Numbered from the stretch's first letter, positions 25,338-38,400 are shown. The stretch: 64,000 bases of DNA from Callipepla californica brunnescens (GCA_023055505.1 JALIRH010000003.1:1417501-1481500); one strand, 5' to 3'. Notes: a model not told the origin generated them from the letters alone. Numbers and translations: made by a program.

Positions 25338-26619
25338 GAGTTACTGTGTTTTAGGTTTCTATGGTTTTATGTTTGGGGTTTTTGTCATTGTGGGTTTTTT
25401 ATTTTTATTATTTTTTAGTCAAATAAATCTAGAAATATAAAATGAAGGTGAAATAGACACCTAACATCTTTGATAAACATTAAGAAAGATTCAGATCATC
25501 TTTTAGTAATGGGCACAGCTCCTATTTATGTATTTGTGTTTATGCATGTGTATACATGTCAGTGGAGATAAGAAACAAGCATACTGACACATTAGCATGC
25601 TTTGAATAGCAAGCACACAAAAAAACTTGTTGTGATTTAATCTCATCCAAATCAGTGTAAAGAGAATAACCTTTTGTAATACTGACAATACCCCATGCAT
25701 TAATGCTGTCTCTCTGTTGTTCTGCTTGAAATTCTTTAGTTTTTAGTTAGTCAGAGTCTCCAAGCAGAACAGAGTAAAAAGTAATCAGCAGTAGTGTACT
25801 ACAAGTAGAACTAGTTGGAAATTTTCTGCTGTAACACATCTCTAAATAGAAAAAAAAATTATTATAGGGAAAAGTATGCATGAAATCTAATCAATAGAAA
25901 AAAAATTGAAAATATAAACTTCACATTCCCTATGAAAATTTGCAACAGCTTAGGCAGGGAAAATTCACTTCCAGCTCCTTCCTCCCTGTCAGAAAAGAGA
26001 CAGAACTTAGTTCAGCAAAATAAACTATTCACTCAGCATGGTTCTAATTACAGAAGAGGTTGGATTAGATCTGCTCAACACCCTCTCATCATCAAACATT
26101 GTCACTTGCTCTTGCAGAGTCAAGCTGTTGATGCTGGGAGAAGACAATGGGTGGGGCAGGCCACACATTACATATAACATCGTTATTTCTTAGTATTAGA
26201 TAGTAGAATAAGATGGGATGAATTTTAGTCCTTTCTGGAGTGTCAGAATGTCACTCACCATTTTCAGTGGGGGAAAGGTAATAGTCTTGGTGTGCTTCAG
26301 TGCACACAGTTTCATAATTACCTGATATATCTGAAATTAATGATTTTCTTTGCTACTCTTTTTAATAATTACAGATATATTTTTTTCTCCAGTTTCCTAA
26401 TTGGGAGTATCTTTATTTTCCATTCTAATCTCCCCTCATTCTCTCATTCTTTCTCCCTACCTCCCTCCCTTCCTTCTTTCTTTCTTCTGCAATTCATGTT
26501 ATGCAGATGAAGTTGTCTGTGTAGCTATATTTTCCCTTGCTAATCAAGAGATGATTAGAGTTCTTTTATTCTAAATATTTAATATTTGTTTTTAAAAGTA
26601 ATCATCAGGAAAAAGATTC
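25338..26619. other. Unique AT-rich DNA with a pyrimidine tract
   Basis: No recognised gene. A CT-rich tract lies at 26428-26488. The open frame 25932-26177 has no recognisable domain. Confidence 0.55.
26428..26488. repeat. CT-rich (pyrimidine) tract
   Basis: About 60 bases almost all C or T, with CCTCCCTCC and TTCTTTCTTTC units. Confidence 0.8.
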
Positions 26620-27350
26620 TAGCTCAGGAGCTGGCAGATCCCGTTGAGAGGTCATTAAACTAGATTTGAAAGGTGGAGGTAAAACCAGCCTCACCAGAGA
26701 TCAACCTTGGAGCAGCAATCCAGGGTTGAGGATGAGACCAGTAGCCCAGATGAAGTGCACCTACAGCACTGGTGATATATTATGGGATGGCAGGGCACAA
26801 TCTGAGGAGCTGTGTGTTAGTGAGACCCTTCAGTCTGCTCCATGACGTACTGGGTACGATGAAGGACATCTGAAATGTTTCTACAACAATGTACGCAGCA
26901 TGAGGAACAAGCAAGAAGATCTAGAAGATGTGGCTCAGTCCCAGAACTATAATGTCACTAGCATAAAGGAAACATGGAGGGAAGAATCCTGTTACTGGTG
27001 TGTTGTGATTGATGGTTACAGGTTTTTCAGAAACTATAGGCCAGGCAAAAGATGTGGGAGTGGAGTTGTATGTAATGGAGGGGCTAAACTGTACAGTGCT
27101 ATCAGTTGGTGAATAGACGGTTGGGAGATTCTCGATAAAGTTTTATGGACAAGCAAATAAAAAGGATGTAATTGTGGAAGTCTACTACAGACTACCCAGC
27201 AAAAACTACCCATGAATTAATTTTTTCAGGGAACTAAGACAAATGTCTGCCTGTCCTTATGGGGGGACTTCAAATTGCCAAAGCCAAGAGCTGGAATCAA
27301 TGGTCCTTGTGGGTCCCTACCAACTTAAGATATTGTATGATTCTATGATT
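26620..27350 (+). mobile_element. CR1 LINE with 5' region and endonuclease joined to the 3' end
   Basis: The left part (26620-26880) matches the CR1 5' leader: a 'gagaggtcattaaactagatttgaaagg' block, then a 'gaccagtagcccagatgaagtgcacctac' block. From 26880 a frame gives the start of the ORF2 endonuclease, with NKQEDLED, a TSIKETW metal-binding motif, a decayed IDGYRFFR segment and then stops. A shifted frame has VYYRLP (near 27178) and a GDFK version of the GDFN catalytic motif near 27260-27275. At about 27282 it passes straight into the CR1 3' end ('gggtccctaccaacttaag...gattctatgatt'). Reverse transcriptase is absent, so it is a pseudogene with an internal deletion. Confidence 0.82.
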
Positions 27351-28444
27351 ACTGTCCCTGTTGACCATTAAAAAAAAGTGCAGATGCCTGTTAAGCAATC
27401 CAAGCATAAAACTGTGTTATTACACTTTCAGGAATACAAATGTATTTTCAAACATTAAGGACATGAAACTCCAGACATATGATTTTCACTGATCAGACAG
27501 AACAACACTGGGCAAACAGTTCTGTATTTTGCTTTCTTTTTTTCAGTTAAATTGTGTTACTCATTGGGTGATTTCTAAGTTTCAGTTTTCTCAACAAGTG
27601 TTTACACTAATTTTTATGCCATCTAGGGAGCCTAGACAACATTCACATTTGGGGTGACAGTACACGAGCATTTCTATATTTCTGAGCTGGAACACTGACA
27701 AGGATATCAGCATTTCTCCATTTCCTGACAAATCATATTTAACATTTTAGTTCAGTTACTACTTTCAGTCTAGTGATAGCAACACATATTTCAACACAAG
27801 TTTTTTTCTATTGGGTGACTTGTATTGATTGCTCTGTTCATTAAATTAGACATTTACCTATGCGTGGGAGAATTCATTTAAAGTTCATTTGATTATGTCT
27901 AGACTGAACCATAGGCAGTGAAGCATAAAATGATTTTTGAGAAAGTTTTGACTTAATAGCTGGCTGGTAAATATTTTTTTTCACACAGTCAAGTTATTTG
28001 ACCATGAAGTAATTGCTGTTCTTAGCAGGAGCCTCCGTTCTACTTACATTAGAATTGGGAACACTCACAATTTCTCTACAGTCTTCATGCATGTTTGACT
28101 GTAGCAATAAATAGAATGAAATAGGACCAAACATATTCCAAGGTGAAGTGAGACTTCTGAAGAAAATTTAAAAAAAAGGTAAGGATTCTGCCTCATACCT
28201 ATATGGTAGCAGATTGGAGGCACACTGTAGGAAGAAAGCACATCCAGCAAGAACTATGGACAGGAGATCTTGTGTTTGACGTGTTTGAAAGCAACACCAT
28301 AGCTTATCAAGTCAGCAGGTACATGTTTGAGTACTACTAGTATGTGGATTTTCTAGAAAGAAGTGGAAAGGGACGTAGGCAGAACATAAAGTATTAGTTT
28401 AGTTATGCATTAAACATTGGTGCATATGAAGTTGAAACTAATAG
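27351..28444. other. Unique AT-rich DNA
   Basis: No gene, RNA or recognised repeat. Confidence 0.6.
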
Positions 28445-28515
28445 TATTTGGGGGTCGGACCCGATAATCTCTTGAGGTCCCTTCCAACCCCTATAATTCT
28501 ATGATTCTATGATTG
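28445..28515 (+). mobile_element. CR1 LINE 3' tip
   Basis: About 70 bases with 'gggggtcggacccgataatctcttgaggtcccttcc', then the tandem ATTCTATG tail. This is a very short 5'-truncated insertion. It is little diverged from the consensus as I recall it, with an intact tail, so it is probably one of the younger copies here. Confidence 0.9.
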
Positions 28516-29354
28516 TCAGAAAAGAAAATAAAGGTGGCAAAGAGTATTAGTCCTACTTGTCCTGAGCACTCAAAATGATCTACAAAATGACTTCCAAAAT
28601 AGCTACCAATTCTGAGAATATACTTAACAACTTCGGATACTATTTAATAGCTAAGATCAAGATGCTGAATGTTTCAGTAATTGAATGCAAACCTTAATAA
28701 ATATTTCAATGAAATCATAGGTGGTGAAAAACAGCATATGAACATTAAAATCTAGCTATATCCAATTTTGTAGCTGTGGTTAAGAAACTAGAAATTTTTG
28801 CTTTTAGAATAGGCTTTGCACCAGGCATCACTACTATTCTTAGGTTACTGGATCTAAGTAATTTTCGAAATTCCTGTATTGAAAGAAGAATGTATTATTA
28901 TTATTTTTTTAAGTGATTATTGAAAGAAGTGGTTCACTCTCTCAGTAGCTGAGGTGTTATGTATAGAAAAATTCACTTTTAACTCAGCAGGGGAATCAAA
29001 AGTCATCAACAACTTGATAGTTTCCATGGATGCACAAATTTTCTTGTCAGTACTAAAAAAGATACTTACAATCCAGGAGACTACTTTAAATGATTTTTCA
29101 TTTTTTGAGAAGCATCTGTTTCTTTCATTGAGAATTAGAGCTCATAGCTTAATGTACATATGGAAAAAAACTTTCTGTTACATCTGAGGACTGCAGAAGG
29201 CTCAAGACTTTGATTACAGTTTACTACTGTATTTAAAATTTTCTAACTGAGAGAACAAGTGAAGAAAATGATATTTATTTTTATCTTATAATGCAATATA
29301 GATTGTTGAAAATATCTCCATTGGTATGTTAGAAACCTGACTGTCTTGCAAGTT
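28516..29354. other. Unique AT-rich DNA
   Basis: No gene or clear repeat. The open frame 28954-29187 has no recognisable domain. Confidence 0.6.
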
Positions 29355-29622
29355 CCAAATTTCACAGAATCACAGAATTGGAGGGGATGGAAACCCTCCT
29401 GTTAAAACACGTTCCCTACAGTAGGATACACAGAAAGGCATCCTTATGAATCCTGAATTTCTCCAGATATTCCACAACCTCACTGGGCAGCCTGTTGCAG
29501 TGCTCCATCACTCTGACAGTGAAGTAGTTCTTACTTGTGTTAGTGTTCCAGTTTCTACTGTTGCCCCTTGTTTGTTGTACACCACTGAAGTACATCACTA
29601 CGATAGTGATAATGTAAAAAAA
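29355..29622 (-). mobile_element. CR1 LINE 3' region
   Basis: Plus-strand reading begins 'cacagaatcacagaattggagg' (reverse complement of the tail). It runs through 'gttccctacagtaggatacacagaaaggcatcc', 'tctccagatattccacaacctcactgggcagcctgttgcagtgctcc' and 'gttgccccttgtttgttgtacaccactgaa'. It ends near a poly-A run at 29617. It is 5'-truncated; the 'cctctggagatcatc' block is partly deleted. Confidence 0.87.
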
Positions 29623-32544
29623 AAAAAAATCTCTTGAGTTTTGCAAGTGCATAGTTAATTTCTAAGTAGACTGACCTAAAGAATAGCTTACTGAAGCCAT
29701 CTGAATGTCTAAGCACATTGTAAGTACAGAGTGCTATCCACATTTTAATGTTACTTAGCAGCTCTTAATATCCCTATTCTTCAAGGCCTATCACACTTCA
29801 GGGAGAAGAGAAAGTAGTTAAACATTACAAATTGAGAACTTTCACTGGAGCAGCATAAAGTAGAATTTGTTGGCAATATACTCGCAAGATAATTCATAAA
29901 TGGTAATTTAGATTGGACAAAACATCAGATTATTCATCTGACTTCCTTTTGTAAACTGCCGTATTATTTTGTAAAATCTGAAACATATTTGATCTTCCTC
30001 ATTTATTGGCTTATTAATCCATTCTTTCAGAATATGAACATGTGAAAAACATTGCACTTCATTTTTTTAATTCCTTACAATATAGAAAATATAGCATATT
30101 AACAATAATGCAGCACAGTGTTACCAGTTTATACATTAAATGATATTTCCAAAGATTATATACATTTAAGGAAGAATTCCAGATGCAGATTTTAATAGAA
30201 AAAACATAGCTTGTTTAGGCTGGAAGGAGGCACAGTTTCTTTGCTTTTTTACATTTTCTTTTCTAGTATCAAAATATGATTTCTCTAAATGTCATTTAAT
30301 AAAATGATGGCACGTTTAGATAATTTTATATAAATTTAGTATTTTAAGGGCTTTTTAAACTTTTTGTTGTGGTTCTTTACAGAGCTCAGTAATGATCCAA
30401 CTTCTTAAAGATTTTTTTTTTTACATACACTATCGTTTCAAGCAAACACTGAAATAAGAGGAAATTATTAAAAATCCTTCAAAACATTATCCACTGAAGA
30501 ACATCCAAAGTCATTCATGAGTCATTCATAACAAGAAGCATAATGACTCTATATGAAACTGAAGAATATGCAAATAAATAAATAGATAAATAATAATTGT
30601 AAAGAAATATTTCTTATGGATGTAATAAGTATTAAGATTCAGGACACAAACTAACCTCTTTTAACTAACAGAATCAGGAAGCTTTCCTTGAAAGCATGTC
30701 CCTACGCAACTGTTTTGGGATTCTTTTTTTTTGGTAAATATTTTCTTCTGAATTACCTGTTATTAGTTATTTATTGGATTATATGACTAATCTAATTCTG
30801 AATGATGGTCCAAAATATTTAACGAACTCATCAACTACTTTCTTTTGGTGAAATATGGATGTCCTTATTCTATCCTATATAGGAAGTAAGAATTCTACAT
30901 TTTTAGCATGCTAATTAATCATTTCTAAGTTCTGTGTTCAGTTGTTTTCTCTGCAAAAGAATGGCATGCAAACCAAAGAGACTGACAGTGCACAGATATA
31001 TGTCAATAAGAAAGTTTCCTAAGAATTTTGACATGAATTCTCAAGAAAAAAACACACAACAAAACAAAACAAAAAACCTAAAACTGTGAGAGGTTTAATA
31101 ACACAGATTACTGGAAATGTATATTTACTTTAATTTATTTCAGTTTCCAGTGTTCATTTTTTACTTAGCATCCAAAAGAAAAAGGCAAATCTTATTTCTG
31201 AAACCCCACAGTGTGATAGTCAACCAAGTTTTTGTAGCATAAATTTACTGTATTGAGATAAAATTCATTTCTGAAAGTCAAATGAACCTGTGGAATTCAC
31301 ATAGTAAACAGTAAGAAGCTAATGAAAGCAGCACTGCTTTCCAAGTTATCTCTCCCTAAGTAAGACCACATACATCAAAACTACATTTAGACCATGACTT
31401 GAATGAGAAGAAGAAACATAACAAGAGTCCATCACTGCCCTACAATTAGGTATGTGTATACACTTGACCAGAGGAAATACCGTTAAGGCATAAGTCTGAC
31501 AGTAGATACAAGAGAAATAACAATTTTAAAGAGACTGAAAGCATATAGGACAGAAAGAGAAAAAGCATAGGGAATAAAATAAGGTGAGGGGAATAGATTA
31601 AGGCTTGATTGTATTTAATGGAAATTAAAAGGATAGAAAAATATCCTAACCTTTTTTGTGTAAGGATCAACATCCTGCTGCAGCAGGCCCCTTCTGTGCC
31701 TTTTACCCATTTTCCCAAGTATGTTTATCCGTAATTCATTGTGATACTCGTCTCACCTTGATTGCCATAAATAATGTTTTAAATACATCTACAGGTCTCT
31801 GAGATCCCAAGAAGTTTTACGTTATCCCTCAAACTCCCTCCAGAATCCTACAATTTTCCTGATAACCGTGTTCCTACTCCTTATCACTCTCAGGGGCTTG
31901 CTTATTTTTTCTGACGGCCCATAATTTCACGATCAAAGAGTTGTAGTCTTCACTACTGTCTCTATTATCACCTTCTTTTCAGTGTTTGTGCTTTTATCAC
32001 TTACCTCGTTTTTAGTTGTTTCTTTTATTCTAAAAAATGACCAAAAAATCTTAGTAAATCTTTTCTTTCTTTCCACATCTCCTTACTCCTCTGAATATCT
32101 CAGCATTCAAGCCTGTCTGCCACTGTTACTTGCAGACTTCATCTGGATTATTCTGGGTGTGAGGAGAAAGACGAGAATTCTTTTTGGCACTCCAGGCTGT
32201 TCTCAAATTGCACCACCAATAACAACAGACAGATATCTTGTAAAGCAAATCTCTCACATTTCAAACTGTGTGCTTTAAAGGATCTGCAGGATCTCAGCAT
32301 TCATGAGCTGTTGTAAAAGTACTATTTAGAAACTATGTATCTACATTCAGTTAGTTTTATTAAAAGTACTGTGGAAATGAAGAGGATAACTTTTCTGCTA
32401 TGGGAGAAAGGGTCATCATGATGAAGTTGAGATACGAATATTGGAAGAAAAAAAAAAAAACTCTGAAAAAAAGATGAAATTAGGCAAGTCAAATCTACAA
32501 CATTTGACAGCTGCACATTGCTGATCTTGTCTGGTGAATCCTAC
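29623..32544. other. Unique AT-rich DNA
   Basis: No recognised gene or repeat. The open frame at 31982-32278 (98 codons) is F/L/S-rich in its first half and has no domain I know. Confidence 0.55.
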
Positions 32545-32874
32545 TACAACCATTGCATAGTCTCGTGGAAAGCTTTGTGACTTCTACCTGGTTTTGGCTG
32601 GTGAAAGATGGATGGCATAGACAACATTCTCCTAGCAGCAATGTCATCATAACAATTATGGAGCAGCAGGTCACTTCCTCTGGTGCAGATTTTTATGTGT
32701 TACATGCAGGCTCTTGTTCATCATTGATGAAAATGTATAACTAATGGCAGTGATGATGTTGAAAAAGGCTGTTCTGTAACTTAGAATTTGCTCTGTCAAA
32801 TAGTTCTATTGTACTCTTTGTTCCTGTTCTAGGTTCCATTGAAATAAATAGGAGGTATTATTTTTAGAGTGGTC
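32545..32874 (+). mobile_element. Mariner-type transposon (Galluhop-like), 3' fragment
   Basis: The frame 32553-32744 corresponds to the C-terminal end of the transposase, past the catalytic core. It has a WLVKDGWHRQH segment, an MEQQVTSSGADFY segment and a decayed HAGSCSSLMK segment. It is followed by the 3' untranslated region ('gttgaaaaaggctgttctgtaac', 'ttccattgaaataaataggagg') and a degraded right terminal repeat near 32865-32874. The 5' terminal repeat, the helix-turn-helix and the DDE/D core are missing. Confidence 0.85.
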
Positions 32875-33986
32875 TGCATATATATATATATGGACATTTA
32901 ATATTTATCTTTTCCTATTTTGCCACCTGATTGCCTCTTCAGTTTACACCATAAATCATCAAGCGTGAATAACCTGTATAAGACTTGGCTTTCTAAGTAC
33001 TTAAACAGGTACACTTTGTGTTTGCTTAGCTAAAAAAAAGGAAGCAAATATAAAAATGATGTAAATACTCTGTGTAAATTAGAAAGAAGTTATGATTTAT
33101 TTTGCCTGTTCCTCCAAGATTTTCAGACTGGTTTCTTCCAGGTTAAGGCATGAAGGAACTGATTTATGGAAGAGTAGGAAAAATAAAAATATTTCTAACA
33201 AATTGACCATTTCCTTGTGGTTTTTTGTTTGTTTGTTTGTTTTTTGTTTTGTTTTTTTTTTTTTTTTCCTGTGGTGCTTATTATGTGGTAAACACTGAAT
33301 GAATATTGAGAGCTAGACTTTCCCTTTCAGAAAGAAATTTTCTCTTTTTTGTTTGCAAATGTTTGTTATGTAGAAGAAACAACAAAAATGCCTCAAGCCC
33401 TGTCAAAATTTTCTGATATCTTTTCCTGTTTAACTGTACCTGCATACATAAGAGTCTTGTTTTTGTTGTCTTCCTCCATTTTTCTAAAGATAATATTTTA
33501 TAAGGAATTTTATTTGTTCCTTTTTTGTTGTTGTAAATAGGTTTATTTTAATAATACGTATTTTAGTGTTCAGTAATATTTAATATTCCCCACAATCTCC
33601 TTTAATTTCTTCACAATTGGAACTAAATAGTCTAATACTTTGTTTCTGTATAGTCTCTTCAACATAGGACAAACTTGCTGAAGTGCTACTTGCAGCTGAT
33701 AGAGGAATGCATGAGAACAAGAAGATGAAAGTAGGTTATCTGCACTTCTATGGAAAGCCCAGACACACTGACTAGTGGAGGTAGGGGACTGGTCCTAATT
33801 ATGTTGTTCTCCAGGTAATGCCAATTATGTCAGAGAGACATCAAAGCAAGTAATGTTCTCTACCAAAGAAAAAGAAAAAAGGAAAATTAAATCATAATAA
33901 TAATAAAAACAGTGAAAATGTCATGCCTGTATAATGTCATACTTGAGTATTTGTGGGGAGTCACTTCTGTCACTCTGTACTAAAAG
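32875..33986. other. Unique AT-rich DNA
   Basis: A TA microsatellite at about 32878-32891 abuts the mariner end. A G/T-rich run with GTTT units and a T15-type stretch lies at 33222-33267. No gene seen. Confidence 0.6.
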
Positions 33987-34888
33987 TCTGACGTGGTCAG
34001 CTAATGGCCTTTAAAGCTGCAAATCTGAATGTTTATGAGGTTTTGAACAACGGTTCATTATCGTAAGTATCATCTGCCCATGACCCAGGTCTCAATTTCA
34101 TGAAGCGTGACTGTGTAAGAGACTATTATTTTATACCATTGCCTCAAAGTTTGCTGATGAACATGTTTGAACATGTCCAAGCTAGTCCTGGGCAAGGGTT
34201 GCGAAATCCTTTGTCTAGGGGACAAACAGATGGGCATGTCCTGGGGCAACGAAAGAGAGATAAGCTGCAGCTCAATGGCCGCTTAACACTCTTTTGTGTG
34301 GTACGCATCTCGGTCGGGAGATAGCCATCTCGGGAGACGCTTGCCTGGCACGCACGGGATTTGTCACTTAGGCCAAGAGAAATGGAAGATAAAAAGGGGG
34401 ATCGACCACCATGAGGGTGTTGGTGTTGTTGGTTGGTGTTCTTCCGTCAGAAACTTCATGAGCTGATTCCCTGCTACTGAACTCCCTCCTGGGCCTGCTT
34501 CCTGAGACGTGCTGCTTTCTCCTGGACCTCACCGCTCCTTCGAGGTGTTCTACCATCTGAACCCTCACGAGCTGATCACTGTTCATTGCTTCTGCGGCGC
34601 TGACCCCTCGCTGCTTCTCTGGTGCTGACTTACGCTGCTCCTGGACTTTCCCCATGCTGCTTCTCCTGTGCTGACCCGGTGCCACTTCTCCAGGACAACT
34701 GCTTGCTGCTCAAGGCTGCCTGTCGCTGCTGCTGTTCTTCCCGCTTCTGCCATTCCCTGCTCTTCTGCCTCGGTCCATCGGAGCCGCTTGCAACCAGACC
34801 GTCCCTAGAATCCTGCATCTTGTATCCCACCACAAATCTTCCTGTATGTTTGTGGGAAAGAAAGACTCATCTCACACAGCTTCACTCA
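33987..34888 (+). mobile_element. Solo LTR of an avian endogenous retrovirus (ERVK-like)
   Basis: This roughly 0.9 kb block has more CpG and GC than its surroundings (for example 34290-34360 and 34560-34800). A TATA-type motif, GATAAAAAGG, lies at 34388-34397. A C/T-rich region rich in GCTGCTTCT and CTGACCC words follows, and the block ends in CTCA at 34888. The same 7 bases, TAAAAGT, occur at 33981-33987 and 34889-34895, a candidate target-site duplication. No primer-binding site, gag, pol or env follows, so it is a solo LTR. The first 170 bases are less certain, and a canonical TG start is not visible. Open frames on both strands here are non-coding. Confidence 0.6.
34388..34397 (+). promoter_or_regulatory. 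TATA-box-like motif of the solo LTR
   Basis: GATAAAAAGG followed by GGG sits in the middle of the LTR, in the position expected for the U3/R promoter. Transcription would run along the plus strand. Activity is unknown. Confidence 0.45.
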
Positions 34889-34985
34889 TAAAAGTTAGTG
34901 CTTTAAACTATGTTGTGCTTCTTCAATGGTAGTGGGAGAGAACAATAGCATTTAACTATTGGTGGTAATGGTAGAATGTGAAAAT

Positions 34986-35411
34986 CTCCAACTATGTGTT
35001 CCTATTATGTTAATTTATGACATCAGAGGCTGATGTTGGTGGTATGAATAGAATTTCAACCTTCCCGCCTCTGTATTCCATTAATTTTCATTGCTGTAGG
35101 ACAGATGGTAGCAGAGGGACATTCTTACAAAATGGTGTCTGATGTGGAAGTGCATATGAAGCAAAGGTGTGTCATTGAGTTCCTCCATGTGGAAAAAAAT
35201 GGCATCCATTGGCATTTATCAACACTTCTGAACATTTATGGAGACCCAAATGTAGATGTCAACACAGTGAGACAGTGGGTGGTGCATTTCAGCAGTGGTG
35301 ATAGTGGCAGTGAGTAAACTGGTGCATATTTTTACAAACACAGCATGCAGCCTCCTGTTCATTGCTAATGAAAATGCATAGCTTATTGTTATGACTACAT
35401 TGAAAAACAGG
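34986..35411 (+). mobile_element. Mariner-type transposon (Galluhop-like), internally deleted
   Basis: The leader is recognisable ('gacatcagaggctgatgttggtggtatg'). The frame at 35105-35317 gives the transposase N-terminal DNA-binding region in good condition, with segments MKQRCVIEFLHVEKN, LLNIYGDPNVDVNTVRQW and VVHFSSGDS. Just after GDS the sequence skips the whole catalytic core and resumes in the C-terminal region ('ggtgcatatttttac', 'cacagcatgcagcctcctg'). It is then cut before the 3' untranslated region and right terminal repeat. The left terminal repeat is degraded. It is non-autonomous. Confidence 0.87.
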
Positions 35412-38400
35412 GCAACATATCTACAAAACTCTCATATATAATGTGGCTTATTTGTGTGTGTGTGTATGGGGGGGGGGGGGGATTTTGTTTCTTTTGTTGT
35501 GTTCCTTACATTTTGGTTTTTGTTTTTGTAAAAGGTGCTTTCTAACAGTGTTATTTGCACAAGTAATAATAAGAAAATCTACTCCAGGTTGCAGAATTAG
35601 CTTCTTCTCTGAATTCATTTCTATATTTCTGACTAGAACTGTGACTTTTGACACAGGAAATTAAACTGCATGCTCTCTATAGAGTTTCTGTGCACACTTT
35701 GGCTGTAATTCTGAAAACATCATTTGGGCCAGTGTAAATCAGTAGAAAAGGTAACTATTATTTTCAATACCTTAGCTTAAAACTGAAGTATTTATTTTCT
35801 CAGAAAACACTACTCAAGTAAAATAATCACTTCAAATATAACACTTAGATTTCTCATTTTATTTGTTAAAAGCTATCTTGTTTTAATCTAAGAAAATGAA
35901 TCAAAAGTAAATTACAGGCTCTATGTGCAACACTTTCAGCTATCACTTTTATCTAATAGAAAGATTTTTTTTTTTATGTATAGAGGTTCAGAAGTGCCAA
36001 ACAGCCTAAGATTCATTACCAATTATATTCTAAAATAGTCTGAAACCTTATTTGAAAGAAAGAATGTAATGAAGGGATAGCAGAGATTGCAAAGAGTGTC
36101 CCCATACACTGTCAGCATCCAAGCAGTGCAGACTCCTCATGATTGTGAGTGCATGTCTGTAATATACTTGGTCTTTGAGGGGGGTGTGTAACTCAATGTA
36201 AATGCAGGATGAGAACTTCTGGACATTAATTATAGATGGATGATAGGACTTCATAGCCATAAGTTAGCAAGCTGTAAGTACTGTAGTTTACCTGTTCTGC
36301 TGATGTAGTCCTTACATACTTACAGTATGAAGGACACTGATTGGCAGTTTCTTTTGTCTTTGATAAAATAGTAAACTACTTCCATCTGTTTCAATCCATT
36401 TCAAATTAAAATCTTTTTGTTTATCTCCTTCTGTCAGAATACTTACCTGATCAAGTTTGTCAAACAACCAGTGACATAAAATACATAAAATCACTTGAGA
36501 TTTAATTGAAAGAATAAGGCATTAAGAGAGATAAATTTCAAGTAGAAATTACTTAACTAAGGAATTACTAATGAAATTAAAAATATGTTCAGTATTATAA
36601 TGAAAACCTAAGGATTCAATTATCTAAAGAAAAATGTGAAATATTTCTACTAGTAGTTCAGAAAATAAATATGAACTTTTTCATGGCATACTTGATTTTT
36701 ATGATGATTTTAAGTTAATTGGTAGTAATACATGACCTCAGATATTTGATGAAATCCAGTTTTCAGACTTTCTTTGAGTGAAATGCAACAGCAGTATTTT
36801 TGTTGTTTTTCTAGAGCACTTTTAAAGTTCGGTATGTGTCAGAACTGCCACTTTTACCTAAAAATAATTTTGGAATATTCTTACTTCTATTTTCTTAATA
36901 GGTAGATCACAAAATAATAAGCTTCTTGGTATCAAAATGTGCGTAGTTTAGGATATAAATTTTACTTACTATATAGTTCAGTTTTTATCTGGATATCAGT
37001 TATAAATATTTAAACAGTTTGAATCCATTAATATGATTATTCAGAGTGACTACCTTTTCCCTTAGAATCTATATATTCCTCATGCACTGTATCAAAACTT
37101 CTGTTTTTTGTATCTATTAAAACTGCTATTTTCCTGTAACTGAAGTTGAACTAGAAAAGGAGTAATTTATCCTGTCCCTAGGATCTTCTTTGAGTAATAG
37201 TGTTACACTGTCCCTATTCCAGCTCTTCAGAACATTTCTTGGGTTGAATGAGCATGCTAAAGCAGTATTAAAATTCCATTTGATATCCTCTTAGTCACAA
37301 GTCTCATACGTGCTCTTTATCTACCTGTAATACCTCATAAAATATCATGCAGTGTTAAACATGTTAACAGTTCCTGTTTTGATTTTAGAAATGTGCTATT
37401 TTCTTACTGACTCCTCTGCAAGGAACCACAAACATTCCTCAGTATTGCAGACCTCTTCAAATTGAAGAAAGCTAACAGAACGGGGCTAAAGAACTTTTCA
37501 GTTAGGAGTCAGTTTAGTTTCACATAAAATGTACTATCTATGAGAATAACTCCTATCTGGAGTTTCTCAGTGGTCAGATACATACCTGCAAACCATAATG
37601 CAGGTGGACTCCTTACATACAGAGAAGTAACTCTCCATATGGCATTTAGTATTTATTTTCACAGCATAATCTATCCAACTTTAAGTATAAGCTTGTTCTG
37701 ATAAAAAAATAATCAATATTTTTATAATGGTCCAGAAAAAAAAAAAAGTACATGATCTGTAGATTAACTTGAACACCAAAATCAATTTAGTCCCTGATTA
37801 TGATGGTAATCACGAGATACTACTTGCTACTAAAAGAACCATTGTGAGACTACTTCCTTTAATAAAATAAATGAAGACCATAAACACCACATATATGAAG
37901 GAATACAAGAATATTCTGTTCTTTTTATTTTTTTTCTAGATTTTCCTCTCCGAAGTGTTCAAACATCACTATTAATATAGTATGGAACTTGTGTTATCAC
38001 TGAAGAAGCTAGATTAAGCTGCAGTAATGGACACAAGGGGATAGAGGAGCTCACCTCACCTCAGTTTCTCACTTGCTTTCTCTTTGTTCTCTTAGACAAA
38101 TCTAGATTATTGAAGATGACATTTCCAGGTCTTGTTCTGTAGCTACAAACATAGAACGATCTGATGTTGTCTATGCTTATAAAGAACTTGACCATCCATA
38201 AGAATGCCCACATTAAATTTGTTGGTGTGAAATGGTACCTCACCTATGGCAAGATTCAACACTCTGCTTGGAAGCACAGTAACTGTCCTGGCCTTACACC
38301 ATGCTGATGATCATGTTAACATTTAAAATATGCACACATTTTTAATTTGAGTATCTTTGCCTGTGACCTGACATCATTTAATTTGCTAACATGTACAGCC

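Noticed and set aside
25128..25440. Overlapping plus-strand open frames of 69-89 codons
   Set aside because: They are translations of the CR1 3' untranslated region and flanking DNA, not of an encoded protein.
26045..26065. A 'ggttggattagatctgctc' word resembling the CR1 3' end
   Set aside because: The match is under 20 bases and the expected neighbouring blocks are missing.
34368..34891. Open frames on both strands (up to 105 codons) with Q/R-rich or C/S-rich products
   Set aside because: They fall within the solo LTR, where GC-richer sequence with few stops explains them.
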